A program made the position numbers and the translations under genes. The notes under the pieces were generated by a model, which did not search any database, was not told the origin of the DNA, and was given only the letters and a program-made list of their open reading frames with translations. 64,000 nucleotides of DNA from Cacajao melanocephalus (Eukaryota; Chordata; Mammalia; Primates; Pitheciidae), in contig CAUYLG010041543.1 of the NCBI GenBank assembly GCA_963573385.1, positions 1-64,000 on the forward strand. The letters run 5' to 3'. This document shows, one piece after another, positions 47,454-61,139 of the stretch (its first letter is position 1; every line of letters begins with the position of its first letter).

Positions 47454-48773
47454 AAGTCCAGGAGAAATTAGAATTATAAATATATTTAAAGGCATGATTA
47501 TAATGTAAGAAACTAGAGATAAATTTGGATAAAAAATGAACTTTTATAAAATATTGATTTGGAGAGAAACAATGATAGGTATACATTTCACTTTGTCCCC
47601 TTAATCACTTAGCTGGGAAAATAAACCAGTAGTAGAAGCTTAACCTGTTTTATTCTTTCAAATTAAAACTACAGTTTTCGTAGATTCAAATGAAGGTAGA
47701 AAACAGTAATTGTTTTAAAGTTCCTGGGAAAAGTAGGTAAATGGTTTAAGTATCATTTTTTTGGTTAATATACTCTATATCCACCAGATAACAAAGAGTG
47801 TATTGTATTTGCTTTGGGCCAGGCCCACTTCCCCTCTCTGCTTTATGGCCCCTCACTAGGGTAATTAAAGTGTCTAAGTCTTTTAGAGGAACTTCTGAAG
47901 CTCCTTTCTTTGCCTAGAGAGCAGCTTTCCTTTCTGGGTCTGCACATCTTGGGGCATCATAATCTCTCTTCAGCATTTCCTTTCTGAACTGAAATCTGAT
48001 TGCTTCAATGTATAGTTGCTCAGGTGCAAAGGAATATTACTGTGAATTGTTTTCTTTTCCATTGTTATTATCAAGGTTATGGCTCATCTAGATCCTTCTA
48101 CTGAAAGTCATTTCTTGTTACAGAAGCTTGTATTTTCTATAGCTGAGCCATATATGGGAATAGTCTCATATTCATTTTATCACATGGTCCTGCATCTAAT
48201 CTTTCACAGAAAAGATCAAAGACTTTAGCTCCATCTGTCCTACCTAATATCCTGCCACCTTTTGTAACACAAACACGGTTTGGGTGCTAATAAATGCGTC
48301 AGTCCCAGATTGGTATAGACCCAGAACTTGTGAGTGAATTTGACCATAAGAGCATTTTTCTTATGAGCATTACATTCATGCCCACCTGTTTCCCATTCAC
48401 TCCACTTTCTCTTCCTCAAAAATCTTTAAAAGAAGGCCTACTGGTGTTTAGGCTTTCCATAAAGTGATGTCATTCAGATGAGCTTTATGTGGCCCACAGA
48501 TAAAGTTACTATCATGTTTTCCTCAATTACCCGACTTGTTCTAACTAACTCAGGCCCCAGGAAACCACATTTCCTACCCATTTTTTTTTTTTGGATCCTA
48601 TTCTCTCTTCACTTTCTGGGAGCAGCATTTCTACCCTTTAAAATGACAACTGCTCCCCAAGCCAAGCAAGACAGGAGCTGTTACTGGCTCTGTTCTTTTT
48701 CGAATATTCTTAGGGAGCAACAACCATCATACAATGCATCTAGCTATGTGGAGTACAAGAGCATTGCGTGTTG
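47454..48773. other. unassigned DNA
   Basis: About 1.3 kb with no repeat or exon recognised. The open frame at 48478-48804 runs into a MER5A and lacks any family signal. Confidence 0.5.
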
Positions 48774-48932
48774 GTTCAGCCTTCTCCAATTTTACTGTGC
48801 ATAAAAATCACCTGGGATCTTGTTAAAGTACAGATTCTGATTCATTAGATCTGGAGTGAGCCCTGAGATTCTGCGTTCCTAACCAGCTCCCTGGTGGGGC
48901 CAATGCTTCTAGCCACAAATCATACTTAGAGC
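48774..48932 (+). mobile_element. MER5A, sense
   Basis: ttactgtgcataaaaatcac, cctgggatcttgttaaagta, gattcattagatctggagtg, cctgagattctgcgttccta and the closing catacttagagcag match MER5A. Confidence 0.87.
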
Positions 48933-50691
48933 AGCAAAGGATAATCTCTAAGAAACTTTTCATGTCTATGATTCTATAATTCTGTGTGACCAGAAACACC
49001 AATAGTTGGCATAAGCAGATGAGGATTCTCCCCAGGACCTCCTCTAGAATTCTCCAGAAGTCATAATACCAGTTGTAGACATTTATCTAAATAGGGGGAT
49101 TTAGAAATTAAGTATGGGAGTCAATCCCCAAACCATTTCAGTAACTTGAAATAAAGCAATCAGGGATCAAACTTACTATGTAATAGTTCTTTCAAATATA
49201 TAACAGGATTAAAACATAAGCAGCACTGTTCTAAACCACCATAAAGTGCTACACCTGTTAATAAAAGATCTCCTCCTCCAGCTTCCACCTTGCTTTGAAC
49301 ACCCATGTGAATTTTTTCTACAGTCCCCCTAGCCACCTTGGATACCACCCCTGTGGGCACCTGACCTGCCTCAAGTCTCACTCCATGCTTCCCTCAGTTT
49401 CAACTGACTCACAGGTAGGTCATTTCTATAGCAGATCTACTAGGATGACATATCACACATTTCAGTTTCTTTATTGAGGACTTGAGAGGTCTTAGAAAGG
49501 AGTCACTTTTTTAACTTTAAAGCCTCCTGTCTTCTCTATGATGCTTTGTCCAGTTTGCCCATTCATTCATTTACATCCATTCATCCACCCATTCATTCTA
49601 TCTTTCTCCTTCTCTTCTTTAGAGTAATTGCCAAAACCCCCCTTTGTCTACAGCAGAACAGTTCCACTCTCACCCAGCTCCCTTGGAGATTTATCTTTTT
49701 ACCTCCAGCACCCTGACCAAGGCATTTTTTTTTTCCAAATAAACAGCTCCCTTCCTTAGAGAAATCGTGTTGCTAGTTGTTACTAGATGTCATTTGCCCA
49801 TCCTGTTACAGTCACTTTATTTGTTCTAACCTCATTTTTATTCTGAAATATAATATAGATACAGAAAACTGCATACACATCAACTTTTTACCTTCAACTT
49901 CTACTCTCTTTGAATTTTAATAGAGAAAATAGTTACTTTTCAAGAACAACATATTAAATAAAAACATAAATCATTTAGTAACATGGCCATAATTGTAGTC
50001 CACAGATCCAAGATGTAAATGAACCAAGGCCAAGCTTAAATGAGTACACTAAAGGTCCGTGTAATCTGTTGGTTGCAAAATGGGATCTGCTCAAATCTTT
50101 GTTTCTTATTCCCGATTGCCAGAAAATCGAGTAGGTAAATACCCTCACAATAAGCAGATTCAATGCTGTATCTATCTTGCTGAAAACGATGTATTATACT
50201 ATTTAAGATTAAATAAGAAATGTAAAATATGTATGATAGAATATTGGATTAAATGGAAACATTAAAATAAAATGAATAAAATTGAGAATTTCAGCATGCT
50301 CCTGTATAGTCAGGGTCTATCTCTTCAGACTGTGGATTAAATTTCTGCTTCATGCTTTTGGCTGTCTGTCTTTTATCCTTTTACACACAATAAGAAGCAG
50401 CAGCAGAAGAGAACGAAGTCAAATATGTAGTCTATCAGATGAGTTTGTTATTTACTAATCACTCTCATGAAAGATTTGCTGGGGGGAAAAGATTAAGCTT
50501 ATTACTACAGGGTGGTCTCTAGATTAGGTGAGATAGGTAGTTCATCACTGCTGCTTCAGATCCTGTTAACATTGATAACTAATGGTTGGCATGATGCCTG
50601 TCATATTAAATGCTTCCTCTCAAAGGAAGAAAAACAGCACTGAAAGAAAGTAGTTGGTTCACTCTCAATTAATTGCAAATGGTTTTAAAAG
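48933..50691. other. unassigned DNA with CATT-rich patch
   Basis: About 1.75 kb with no transposon recognised. An imperfect CATT/ATCC patch lies at 49559-49602. Confidence 0.5.
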
Positions 50692-51027
50692 AGCAAGGAA
50701 AGGCTGGGTGCAGTGGCTTATGCCTGTAGTCCCAGCACTTTGGAAGGCTGAGGTGAGTGGATCACCTAAGGTCAGGAGTTCGAGACCAGCCTGGCCAACA
50801 TGGCAAAACCCCACCTCTATTAAAAATACAAAAATTAGCCAGGTATGGTGGCACATGCCTGTAATCTCAGCTACTCAGGAAACTGAGGCAGGAAAATCGC
50901 TCGAACCCAGGAAGCAGACGTTGCAGTGAATTGCGTTTACTCCACTGCACTCCAGCCTGGGTGACAGAGAGACTCTGTCTCAAAACAAACAAACAAACAA
51001 AAAACAAACAAACAAATAGCAAGGAGA
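50692..51027 (+). mobile_element. full-length AluS, sense, with TSD
   Basis: Body 50702 to about 50982 from ggctgggtgcagtggcttat through ggagttcgagaccagcctgg to ctccagcctgggtgacagag. A CAAA-type tail follows to 51017. Target duplications agcaaggaaa (50692-50701) and agcaaggaga (51018-51027) match at 9 of 10. Confidence 0.97.
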
Positions 51028-51564
51028 ACACTTGCTGTTGTCTTTGATGATTGGTCTAAATACAATAGTCCATGCTTGTTTTCCCTCACTAATTAACCTC
51101 AATTTCAAAAGTGTAAAGAGTGTTAGTGTGCCAAATGTTTGAAGTAGAAATAAAAAATATTCCAACATGTAATAAATCATACTATAGCAATAGTCTAGAT
51201 ATGATAATACCCATTGCCTTCAATAATGAAAACAACAACATGAGAACAAAAACTGCTAAGTGTTGAAAATAGGTTTTAGGACTGATAGCCCTCTCTCTCC
51301 CTTTCTCCTCTCTAATAAAAGTCAAATTCCACTTATTCTTCTAGGCTTGATACAAATTCTAATGCCCTCAGTAAAGGATTCATAGATCACTGCAATCCAC
51401 CATCATCTTTTCCTCTTATTAATATCTTGAATATGTGATATCTGCCCCATTCATTTGGAGTTGCCAAAACATAAATAATAATGAATAACTAGAATGATTG
51501 TTCACCTTTTTGTGAATACGCATCCTGATTTCCCCCACGGCCCCCCACCACAGTTAGTTACAAC

Positions 51565-51822
51565 TTTCTTTTTCTTTTTATTTTTTTGAGATGAAGTCTT
51601 GCTCTGTCTCAGCCTCCCAGGTTCAAGCGATTCTCCTGCCTCAGCCTCCCAAGTAGCTGGGATTACAAGTGCCCATCACCACACGCAGCCTATTTTTGTA
51701 TTTTTAGTAGAGACGGGGTTTCACCATATTGGCCAGGCTGGTCTCTAACTGCTGACATGTGATCTGCCCACCTTGGTCTCCCAAAATGCTGGGATTACAG
51801 GCGTGAGCCACTGCGCCCGGCT
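51565..51822 (-). mobile_element. AluS, antisense, right arm deleted in part
   Basis: Poly-T start then tgagatgaagtcttgctctg jumps straight to tctcagcctcccaggttcaa, losing roughly 60 bp of the right arm. The rest (tttttagtagagacggggtt, cgtgagccactgcgcccggc) is well kept. Confidence 0.96.
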
Positions 51823-52265
51823 GAAGCTGTCCAATCTTTAACATGGACTTCTTATATGGTTGCCATTGAGAGTGTTCATAAAATAAGTCAGCGTAACATA
51901 GGAATGAACAACTACAAAAACTTGTGTTTAGAATAAAGTAGGTAATTAGACGATTTTGTGAAAGAGACAAACATTTTTTGATGAACTATTTTGTTCATCC
52001 AAGTAAATGTTCAGGGACCACCCCCACCCTCATTCTCCCACTTCTAAGGGATATATTTAGGAAGTAAGAAATCTGAATTTTGTTTCTAATTCAATCAAAG
52101 AGTTGCTATAAGAGTTTCTAAGAGTGTTGGAAAATCCTAATGGTAAGAGTTTAAAACATTCATCAGTAGACAATGGAATAACCAGACATTTGAATCAGAT
52201 CCTAAAGGATGTATTTAAATGGATTAAAATTTGAAACACTAGAACAATAAATGACCATATAAAAC
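51823..52265. other. unassigned DNA
   Basis: Nothing recognised. Confidence 0.45.
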
Positions 52266-52670
52266 CAATTAATAGTCACTTAACAGATAGATACTAAGCA
52301 TCTACTATGAGCCAAAGCACAATTCTAGGTACTTGGGATATACCTGCAAATAAAACAGAGAAAGGTTCCCATGTCGTTGTTATTAAGGAGCTTACATTTT
52401 AATGGATGGAAACTAACAACAAAATAAATAAACGATGTTTTATGTGAAAAGGTGAAAGATGCTATGGGATCAGAACTGTCAAGAGCTGTCCTTGTTGGGG
52501 ATTTGAAGTAGCAACTAGAGTGAACCTCAATGAAAGGATAAAATTCAAATTAAGATTTGCAACAGCTGAGGGAGTGAGCACACTAGGCATATTGGTGGGA
52601 CACCTGAGAGTGTTCCAGGCAGAGGGAACAGCTATCTACTGTTACAGCAAAGGTAAATGAGAAATTAGAA
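52266..52670 (-). mobile_element. L2 3' end, antisense
   Basis: gcatctactatgagccaaag, ctaggtacttgggatatacc, taaggagcttacattttaat and ggcagagggaacagctatct follow reverse L2. Confidence 0.88.
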
Positions 52671-52689
52671 CAACACATTTGCAATGCAT

Positions 52690-53115
52690 GAGACAGACAA
52701 AGAGATAGTATCTTTCATAAAGAAAAAAAGAGTTCTTAAAAATTCTTTTAAAAAATCAATATCCTATAGAAAATAGGCACATGACATAAATAAACCTTGA
52801 ATAAAGGTCAACAAAAAGTGAAAAATGTCCAACGTTACAAATAATCAGTAAAGTACACATTAAAGCAGCCTCGCTATTGGGTTATCTAGTTTGTGAAGAT
52901 TAAATAAGGTTGGCAAGGTCGTAGGGAGGCAGACATTCTTCTACAATGCTAATGGAAGCCTAAAAATGAGACAACATCTTGTAAAATAATTTTACTACAT
53001 TTATCAATAGCCTTTATTTTAGAAATGCCTCTTATGGAAATAATCAGAAATTAAGACAAAATATATATATAAGTATATTTACTGCAGTGTTATTTATAAT
53101 AATATATAAATACAA
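52690..53115 (+). mobile_element. L1M ORF2 remnant, sense
   Basis: aaataggcacatgacataaa, gtgaaaaatgtccaacgtta, aagtacacattaaagcagcc and tgcagtgttatttataataa are L1 ORF2 in order, with stops. Confidence 0.85.
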
Positions 53116-53239
53116 GTGATTAATACCTAGGTATTATCCAAACTGAAGTCTGCAGCCCAGGATATATCCGTGAGCATCTGATGCCTCCACATGAACGTTC
53201 TGTAAATACCTCAAACTCCAAATGTCCAAACCCTTCTTA

Positions 53240-53695
53240 CAAACTACATTTCATATCTTTGTATATTCTACTTCCCCTGCCTGTCCTCCTATACCTTTAC
53301 TGCTGGCCAGATAACTTCTCTTCACCTGTGTAGACTCAACTGAGGTGTCCTATCCTCTAGGAACCCTTGCCTGACTCCATATCCCCAATTCATTTTTGGG
53401 TTTCATGGTTCTGTTCATCTCTCAAAGAACATCATGCATATTTATATCATAGCATGTATTACACTGTTGTGCACATGTTGCTTTGTTTCTTTGTGACAGT
53501 CTTGACTGTCACATCTGGCTAAACTATAGGACTCCAATGGGCAGCATTTACAGTGTCCAACCTGCACAATTGTATTGAACAGTCACGTATCCTTTCCACC
53601 ATAGATAATTTTTATACATTCATGTGCAATACTTGGCCCAGTTTAAGTGCTAGAATAGACACATTTATATAACAGATACTTGTTTAATGAATGAA
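53240..53695 (+). mobile_element. L2 3' end, sense
   Basis: tgaggtgtcctatcctctag, gaacccttgcctgactccat, tatatcatagcatgtattac and the taacagatacttgtttaatg tail are L2-like. Confidence 0.75.
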
Positions 53696-53748
53696 AAAGT
53701 GAGCAATCAACACAACTCTAGTTTTCTTGATGAAAAATTCTTCCGGAC

Positions 53749-53931
53749 CAGTGGTTCTCAAAGTGTGGTCTCTGGATAAGCAACATGCATCACTGGAGAT
53801 CTTGTTAAAATGCAGATTCCCAGGTCCAACTCCAGACCTACTGAATCAGAGACTCTGGCAATGGAACCCAAGATACTGTTTTAACAAACCCTCTGATGAT
53901 TCTAATGCATGCTTTACTTTGAGAAACACTA
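53749..53931 (-). mobile_element. MER5A, antisense, full length
   Basis: cagtggttctcaaagtgtgg, gatcttgttaaaatgcagat, ccagacctactgaatcagag, ttttaacaaaccctctgatg and tttgagaaacac: reverse MER5A end to end. Confidence 0.95.
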
Positions 53932-54029
53932 TCGTAGACTGCTCGAAACTAAAAGGAAAGGTTTCATTTCAAAGGCTCAAATCACTTTGCCTATAAGAAA
54001 GACATTTACTTAATTTATTAAAAAAGTTT

Positions 54030-54262
54030 AAGTTATAAGGCAGTTCACACATTCAACGTATATAAAACAATATTACAGACACCCATGTACCTGCTGTTCA
54101 GATTTGTGATATTTGATCCATCACCCTATAAGAAATAAAATAGCAAAACGCTACCAACCCATCTCCTTCTCTTCCCTCCCTCTCATCTCTCACCAAGCTA
54201 ACCACTGTTTTACAGTTGGTGTGTGTTTTTTCCCATGCATGCTTTTAGACTTTGACTACGTA
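54030..54262 (-). mobile_element. L1M-type 3' region, antisense
   Basis: caatattacagacacccatg, aagctaaccactgttttaca and tttcccatgcatgcttttag resemble an antisense old L1. Confidence 0.65.
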
Positions 54263-55589
54263 AGTAGGTAGGCATCTACTCATTAATGAGAGACTTTGTC
54301 CAGGATGTCAGAGCAGAAATCACAACACTTGCCCCAGCAAGCTATATGGGAAGACACCTGGAGTAGCCAGCAGCCAGTGCCAACCAAACCTGCCCCTCTC
54401 TAGAATTTGGTGGGAAAAAACAGGGCTCACATCAGCTTTACAAAATGCAATCAGAGAGGGTTAAAATGAGAAAACCAAGTTACACTTATTTAACGGTTGC
54501 TGACAAAAGCTAAAATGAAAAGTAATTTTTGCCTTGAAACTAAGGGTGTCAAACACATTGTACCAAGAAAGTTGTACTCACAAACTTGGTCATTTTTGTG
54601 TGGATTACACACACAAGGGATGTGTGCACCTGCCAGTGCATCATGTACCGTGGATATAGGTAGTTCCAAAAGAGCTATGCTGGGGAGTCTGGCTCCAACT
54701 GTCAAGACCATAGATGAGTCTTGATTTTGTCATCTGTAAAATGGCATTACCTGCTGTCTTATGGCTTAACAAAAGGGAGTTATGATGACTTGACTGTTAA
54801 TTTCTTTCTTATTTGGGAGCCTATAATGAAAAGTTTATGAAAATATGATTACCAAACTCACAAGTCTACTCCTCCTAAATTTAAGCAATTAAAGACAAAA
54901 AGAAAGAGAAAAGAAGGGGAGAGAGCAGGGAAGAAGGGAATAAGAGAGAGGGATGGAGGAAGGGAAGAAGGGAAGAAAAAAGGGAGAACAAAAACTTAAC
55001 AACTGGCTCCTCCCCCATCCTAGCTTTTTTACTTTCTCCAGCTTGGCTTCTTATCATGACTTCCTAGTCATCTTTACAATTTCTCTTTCTCACATTCTCT
55101 TTCAAAGCCTGTAATTTAGCCTCATTTTTCCAGGTAATTCTTAGGGACACTAAAGTTTGAAATCATTAGTATTGGTGGTATGGAGCCCTAGAAAAGTTTT
55201 ACATTGTTGTTTTTGTTTTATGTATGAATATAGATACACATATATAGTGTGTTTATATACATGCACATACCTCCATGTGTGTGGTATGTGTGTGTGTGTT
55301 TAAACACAGTTCACAGTTTTGGATAGCAGCTAACTAATAAACACATTCTCCTTGGTCAATTCACTCTACAAATTTGATCATATGCATCTATTATCTCCCA
55401 TCCCTGATGCCATCTCACTAATACCTAGCTTATCACCACAAATCACAGTACTCAAAACTACCTTTCATCACTACCCTTTGTATCCATCATACACTTGGCT
55501 ACAAGATCAGTCCCTTGAAAGCCCCACCTTGACCACTGCTCTCCATACTTGAAGGGTCTCCTCTAGCTGCCTAATTGTGACCGAGTCTG
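54263..55589. other. unassigned DNA with purine-rich and TG-rich patches
   Basis: A GA-rich tract lies at about 54890-54988 and a TG/TATA-rich patch at 55230-55305. The rest is unassigned. Confidence 0.55.
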
Positions 55590-56015
55590 CTAGGTGTCGT
55601 GTCTCCACATGTTCCCTCACATACAAATTCCACTTTTATTCTGGGTGGCAAGGTACCCAGCCACATCTTCCCACTTCCTTTGCAACTAAGAGTCTGCAGA
55701 TGAGATTGTAGATACAAGTTGTTTGATGGGCATTCTGATAAGACCCCCTAAAGAGAAAAAACACAGCCAGAAATGGGTGCCTTTTACTACCCCGCCCCCA
55801 TTGCTGCCGTTGTCTAGCATTTATATGTGAAGGATTGCACCCCAGCAGTTATCTTCAACCAAGAGGAACTCTTGAGGATAAACTCATATGCTAAGAATAG
55901 CAATGCAGAATGATAGAAGGTACCTGAGTCCCTGCTGACCATAGAACCACACCCTCTGCTTTGGAGAAAAAGGTAAACCTTTGTTTGTTTAATCACTGTT
56001 TTTTATGGTTTTCAC
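55590..56015 (+). mobile_element. LTR-like old mammalian repeat, unnamed
   Basis: gtacccagccacatcttccc, acttcctttgcaactaagag and the closing taaacctttgtttgtttaat-cactg are features of an old LTR-like repeat, perhaps the same group as 19.2-19.6 kb. The middle is poorly matched. Confidence 0.5.
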
Positions 56016-56119
56016 AATGGGCAGGTCCAAAATAACACTTTGATCTCTTCACAAATTTAGCTATTTCTCCAATTTGGCCAAGTATTATGTTGGTATACTT
56101 TGATCTATTACTTCTCTTC

Positions 56120-56280
56120 CAAAGAACAGGAGCTTGCAGATAGAACGATCTGAGTTAAAGCCCAGCCCTGCCACTGTGACAGTGAAGTCTTTAGGCATTG
56201 CTCCTAACCATTTTACCCTAGATTTCTTTGTCTACAAACAGAATAAAAATAATATGCACATTAGGGTGTTTGTAACTTTT
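56120..56280 (+). mobile_element. MIR, sense
   Basis: gagttaaagcccagccctgc, cactgtgacagtgaagtctt and agatttctttgtctacaaac follow MIR. Confidence 0.75.
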
Positions 56281-58724
56281 TATCAGCCTGCTTTTAAATT
56301 AATAGCTCAATAGCACCAATAGGGAAAACATTTGGGGAAAGAAAAAGGAGATAAAAATCAAACCCAGATATATTTTCTAAATTGTGAACAGCTCTTACAA
56401 GCAGTTTGGTGGATGAAAATGTTCAGCATACTGTTTTTAAAAAAGTGGAAAAAATGTCAATAAATTGGACTTTAATGATTGACATTTTACTCTCACGCCC
56501 ATTCTCATGAATAACTGGAATCTGACTACATACGTTACATCATTTACTTGATCAAGGAAGAAAGAAAGCAAGAGAGAGAAAATAAAGAAATAAATTTCTA
56601 GAACTTCAGCTCTAGGAGAATCACTTGCCCAAAGTCCTTGCAATAGAGAAGACTATGACTTACATCTTGATATTTTCCATTTGGTTAAATTGACTCTTAA
56701 TAACTTGAAATAGGTCCTTTCAAACAGAATTGCAAAAAAGCAAATTCTGCTCAAACTCTTATACTGTATAACTTCATTTCTGCTCTCATGCACATTAAAC
56801 TAAACTGGTTGGAGAAAAATCTCTTGCTAAATTAAATTTGGTTTGATCAGGAAATTTGTGTGCATGTGCAGGCAAAGCACAGTGTGCGTGGGTTAAAAAA
56901 ATGTCCTGGTTATTTAAAGTGTTCTTTTTCATGGCTGATTCAGTTTTACCATAGCTTCCTTAGTGAACTGAATTTGTGTTACCGTGGATCTGTGTTGTGA
57001 GTGATATAGGCTTTGGCCCTTTGTTGGGAAATCACTCAAGTGGTAGACATTTTGTCCTTTCTGAAGAAAAAAAATACAGCCTCAAAGGCTGGAACATTTG
57101 AGCATCTTCAAATCCTTCCTTCTCCAGCTCCACATGACTCTTTATTGCCATTTCCTAATGCTGTCATCATTTCCTTTCCGAAAACATTTTCCTTGCTCTT
57201 CCCAGCCCCATTTCACTCTGGAGGCTCTAAAATGCAGAATTGGCCCCTGGGTCCCATCTGCCCTAGCCTATGTCTTTAGCTGTATTTCTGCCACAATAAT
57301 TACCTTCCTACTAGCTGACTTCTACAACACACAATAGCAAAATTTAAATAAAGTTGTTTTAAAGCATTTCAGGGCAAGGAAAGTGCTTTTTAGAGGGCCA
57401 AAATGCCCTACTGCGAAAACACAGGTAGAGGGCCCATCATCTGATAGTTCTTGATACCCTCTGAAATCAAAAAGACCGAATTTGCAAGCAGCCTGTTTCA
57501 CAGGTACCACAAAAGGCCTGTCTCTCAACCTCAGCCACAAGAAGTTCCACTCTGGTAAGATACATGAGAAGTCTGTATTTTATAGGGCATTTAAAAAGCA
57601 GTCAGATGAGTAGAAGCAAAGGATTAAAAAATTATGAAGAATTTGAATTTGATGAGTATTGTTAACAGTTGCATGTTAAAGTAATGCATGACAGAAATGA
57701 GGTTTATATCAGTGAAGTAGAGATTACTGAACAACATGCAGCCTCAAATTAAAGAAAGACATCTTTGGGACCCTCACAGGATGGGGCCTCACTATGGCAT
57801 CTCATTTCCCTAGGCAATGAGCAATACGGTCTTGGATGGAAAGCCAGCGATAGCCACTTACATGCTCAGCGCCTCCAGAGGGCCCCAAGCTTATTTTGAT
57901 CTTTCCTCTTTCTCACAATATTCCTGATTGCATCAAAATTCTGGAAAGAGGCTCAGAAGGGATATTTCTTTTGGGGGAGTGGCTGAGGCTAAGACTATCT
58001 GTAACTCTTGGCGTCAGTTCAGATCAGTATGACCCTGCAGAATGATCCTGAATGTGCCAGAACTGGACCACGTCTTTCTGTATAATCTTAGGAGGCAAAA
58101 GTCCAGCATAGTTAAAAGAGTAGAATTCCATGTTGTCTGGCTCATTAAGAATGGGTATACAATATGTGTAATGTTTGTCACATGTTTCTCACTTACGGAA
58201 TTCTTTATATACAGGGAAATGGATAGAGAAGCCCAACACCTAAACAGATAAAAGTCCAGCTGCATCTCGGGTGGGTGAGCTAGAGACTTTTAAGGGGCTT
58301 CTTAGAGCCCTGCAAGCTCAGAGGACCTCCATCTGGAATATGGTGCCTCTCTAGGCCTCCTGGGAGCTACATACTGGGAGTGCAATGATTCTTGGCCTCT
58401 GTGGTCAGTGGAATCAAATATTGCCCTCTGGATCTCTACTCCCAGAACTCCCAGGTATCACACCTTAGCCACATTACAGGTTTCATTTTTTGGAATTCCT
58501 TGAGAGCTTTTTTTTTTTTCCTCTGGATTTGGTGATTATTGAACAAAAAATATTAGAAGAGCAGCATGATTTTAAATCTTCAGAAGCTCTCTGCATAATG
58601 ACCTTAGACTGGATTCAATAAACAGCCCACATAGCTTTAAGGAAATTGATCAAACTCAAATATCTGGCTACAGTATTTTCATTCACTAAATGCCTAATTT
58701 ATTTTTTCTTTATTTTCCTCTTTG
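56281..58724. other. long unassigned stretch
   Basis: About 2.4 kb with no transposon recognised. A short GA/A-rich patch lies at 56558-56600. No open frame here looks like a coding exon. Confidence 0.5.
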
Positions 58725-58985
58725 TTTTTATTTTTTCATGGAAGTACAATTTATATAAAGTAAAATGCAAAGGTGAGTTTTAATAAATGGCAGGTCGCCC
58801 ACACTTCTATATACATTTTCATCACTCCAGAAAATTCCCTCATGCCCCTTGCCAGCCAATCCTCTCTTCTCCCCAAGGTAATCACTATCTTGATTCTTAT
58901 CACCACGGATTAGTTATTCCTTTTTCTAGAACTATATGAAATGAATTAATACAGGGTGCACTCTTTCGTGTCTAATGCCTCAGGT
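58725..58985 (-). mobile_element. L1M 3' UTR, antisense
   Basis: acttctatatacattttcat, cactccagaaaattccctca, tgccccttgccagccaatcc, aaggtaatcactatcttgat and agaactatatgaaatgaatt match reverse L1M. Confidence 0.87.
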
Positions 58986-61139
58986 TTTGAGCTTCTATAG
59001 AAATCTCTTCTTAGTTTCCTTATCTGTAAGTTGAGGAGACTGCCCTGCAAAAAGAGTGTGCAAGTATTTGGAGGTGCCCCTGGTTTCCTGGTGGGAATGG
59101 AGGACCTCTGAGGTCACCTAGATTGCGGTGGGGTGAAGAAGAGGCTGAACACTGGGGTTGCAGGAGCCTTCTTGTCTTTAAGCAGAACAGCTGTCCTTTT
59201 CCATGCTTTACAGATTGGGGGCCACTGAAAGATTTCAATTGGGAAAAGGAGAAAGCTATTTGTAAAGATGAAAAAAAGTTAGAAAACTGTAGGTCTTGAA
59301 GATTCTTAGTGATCTTTTTTTCTTGAACATTCTATAAATTACCAATAGTGTTTTCTGATATGAGAACTCTCTATGGCTGGTCCTCTCTAGGGAGGGCTGG
59401 GAGACAGAGGCAGCCAGACAGTGGGCCCCAAGGGAGGGCCTGGGCACTGAGTGCTGTAATACTAGTACTGGTTACAATCAGATAGCACCACCCCAACCCA
59501 GGCGCCTAGACAATAGGCCAGAGGCCATGGGCAAGAAGAGGCACAAAGACAGCATTCAAAAGGCCCGGCTCCCACAGCAGTGAGCGTTTCTATAGACTGC
59601 CAGACCCTGGCCAAGCCTGAATGTCATCTTATCGCCAGAAAGCCATTTTTCCATGGTTAGTTTTTAAACTGCTAAAAATAATAAACCTAGAAAGGAAAGT
59701 TCTGACACAACATTATATGCATAGACAAACTGAAACTGTGTTGTTATAATAATGTAAACAAACTGGATCTTAAATTATAACCCAGTGATCTGAATGGGTG
59801 CTTGATATGACCACATGCCTCAGGACTGAAAGGAGAATTCAGAAGACTTGCCAGTAAAGAAAGTGAATCTTTACCACACAGGTGCTTGTACCTGTACCCT
59901 GTCTGACTGGCTGTAACCAATGGGTTATCTAATTCTCATGGCTTTTTATAGCACTCAAGGAAAAGACACATGGGAGAGGACTGTTGGATCTTCACCAAGC
60001 ACAGTTTTCTGGCATAACAAGTGAAAATAGGCTCTTTTCTCTCACTGCCTCGAGTGAATTAGTAGCATTACTTTTCTGTTATACTTTTAGTTCACTTAAT
60101 GCTTTATATTTCTTCTGAATACCTATAGAGTTCAAAACTATATTAAATACAACAGCAGCAACACTACACATTAGGAGATAATTCCCATAATGCTAAAAAA
60201 GGACAATTAATAGCAAAGATCGCAAGTCTGCAAATAGTCAAGCTGACATCTGACCTTCTTATTCATTAAATCATGTGTAGAACTTGGCACCCACGCAGGA
60301 CAGCCAACCAGAAGGAAACCGCAGATCTGGAAAAAAGGAAATACAGAAGATAAATATAAGTTGTTTTAAAGTTTCCCAACATTTGATTAATCTACAACTA
60401 TTCTTATTTCTGTGTTTAAATAGGGTCTGGTTTCAGAGCTGTCTCTGATTCTGAATAAATGCAAATAGACTTAGATAAAATCTTATTCTAATGGGGAGAT
60501 GGTTTCAGGGAAAGGGGCTCTAACACAAGTACTGTAAGAACACATTACAGGGGTGGGACAACTTTTGTGAATCTCGGAGATCTACATTTCTATGGAGTTT
60601 CAGACACAAGACCCAAGAGCTTTGGATTGGCAGCCTGGGAAGATGAATAAAAGGCAAATGTGAACATCAAACTGTTTAGACACTTTATGTTAAAGAGAGT
60701 CCTGCTTTATGTCAGTGGATGGTTCCTGGAATAGGTCTCAACATACAAGAGTTGCAATTGAGCTGGCTGGGTGGGGCATTGCCATATGAAACCTGTGGAG
60801 AAGCGATGGGTTCTGCATCAGGGTATGCATCTGAGCATGAAGCTACCTAGATTTGTGCTAACTAAATGCAATCATATGGTGAACAATTTTCCCAGGTACA
60901 AACAAGATGAGAAAGGCAGCCAAACATACCACGACACCTGCCATGCCACAGAGGATGTCGCCAACTGGCTGTCTGCATGGCAAGTGAGAAGCTGCTTTTC
61001 AACTAACTGCAGTCCTACAGTTTTTGTGTTGTTGTGGGTAACTTAGACATTTTAGAAAAACAGAGGTTAGCAGGACAAACATCTGGGTTCTTACTACCCA
61101 AAATATAAACCATTGCAAACATCTTGTCACCTATGTTCT
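58986..61139. other. long unassigned stretch
   Basis: About 2.15 kb with no repeat, exon or RNA gene recognised. Somewhat G-rich at 59050-59640. Confidence 0.5.
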
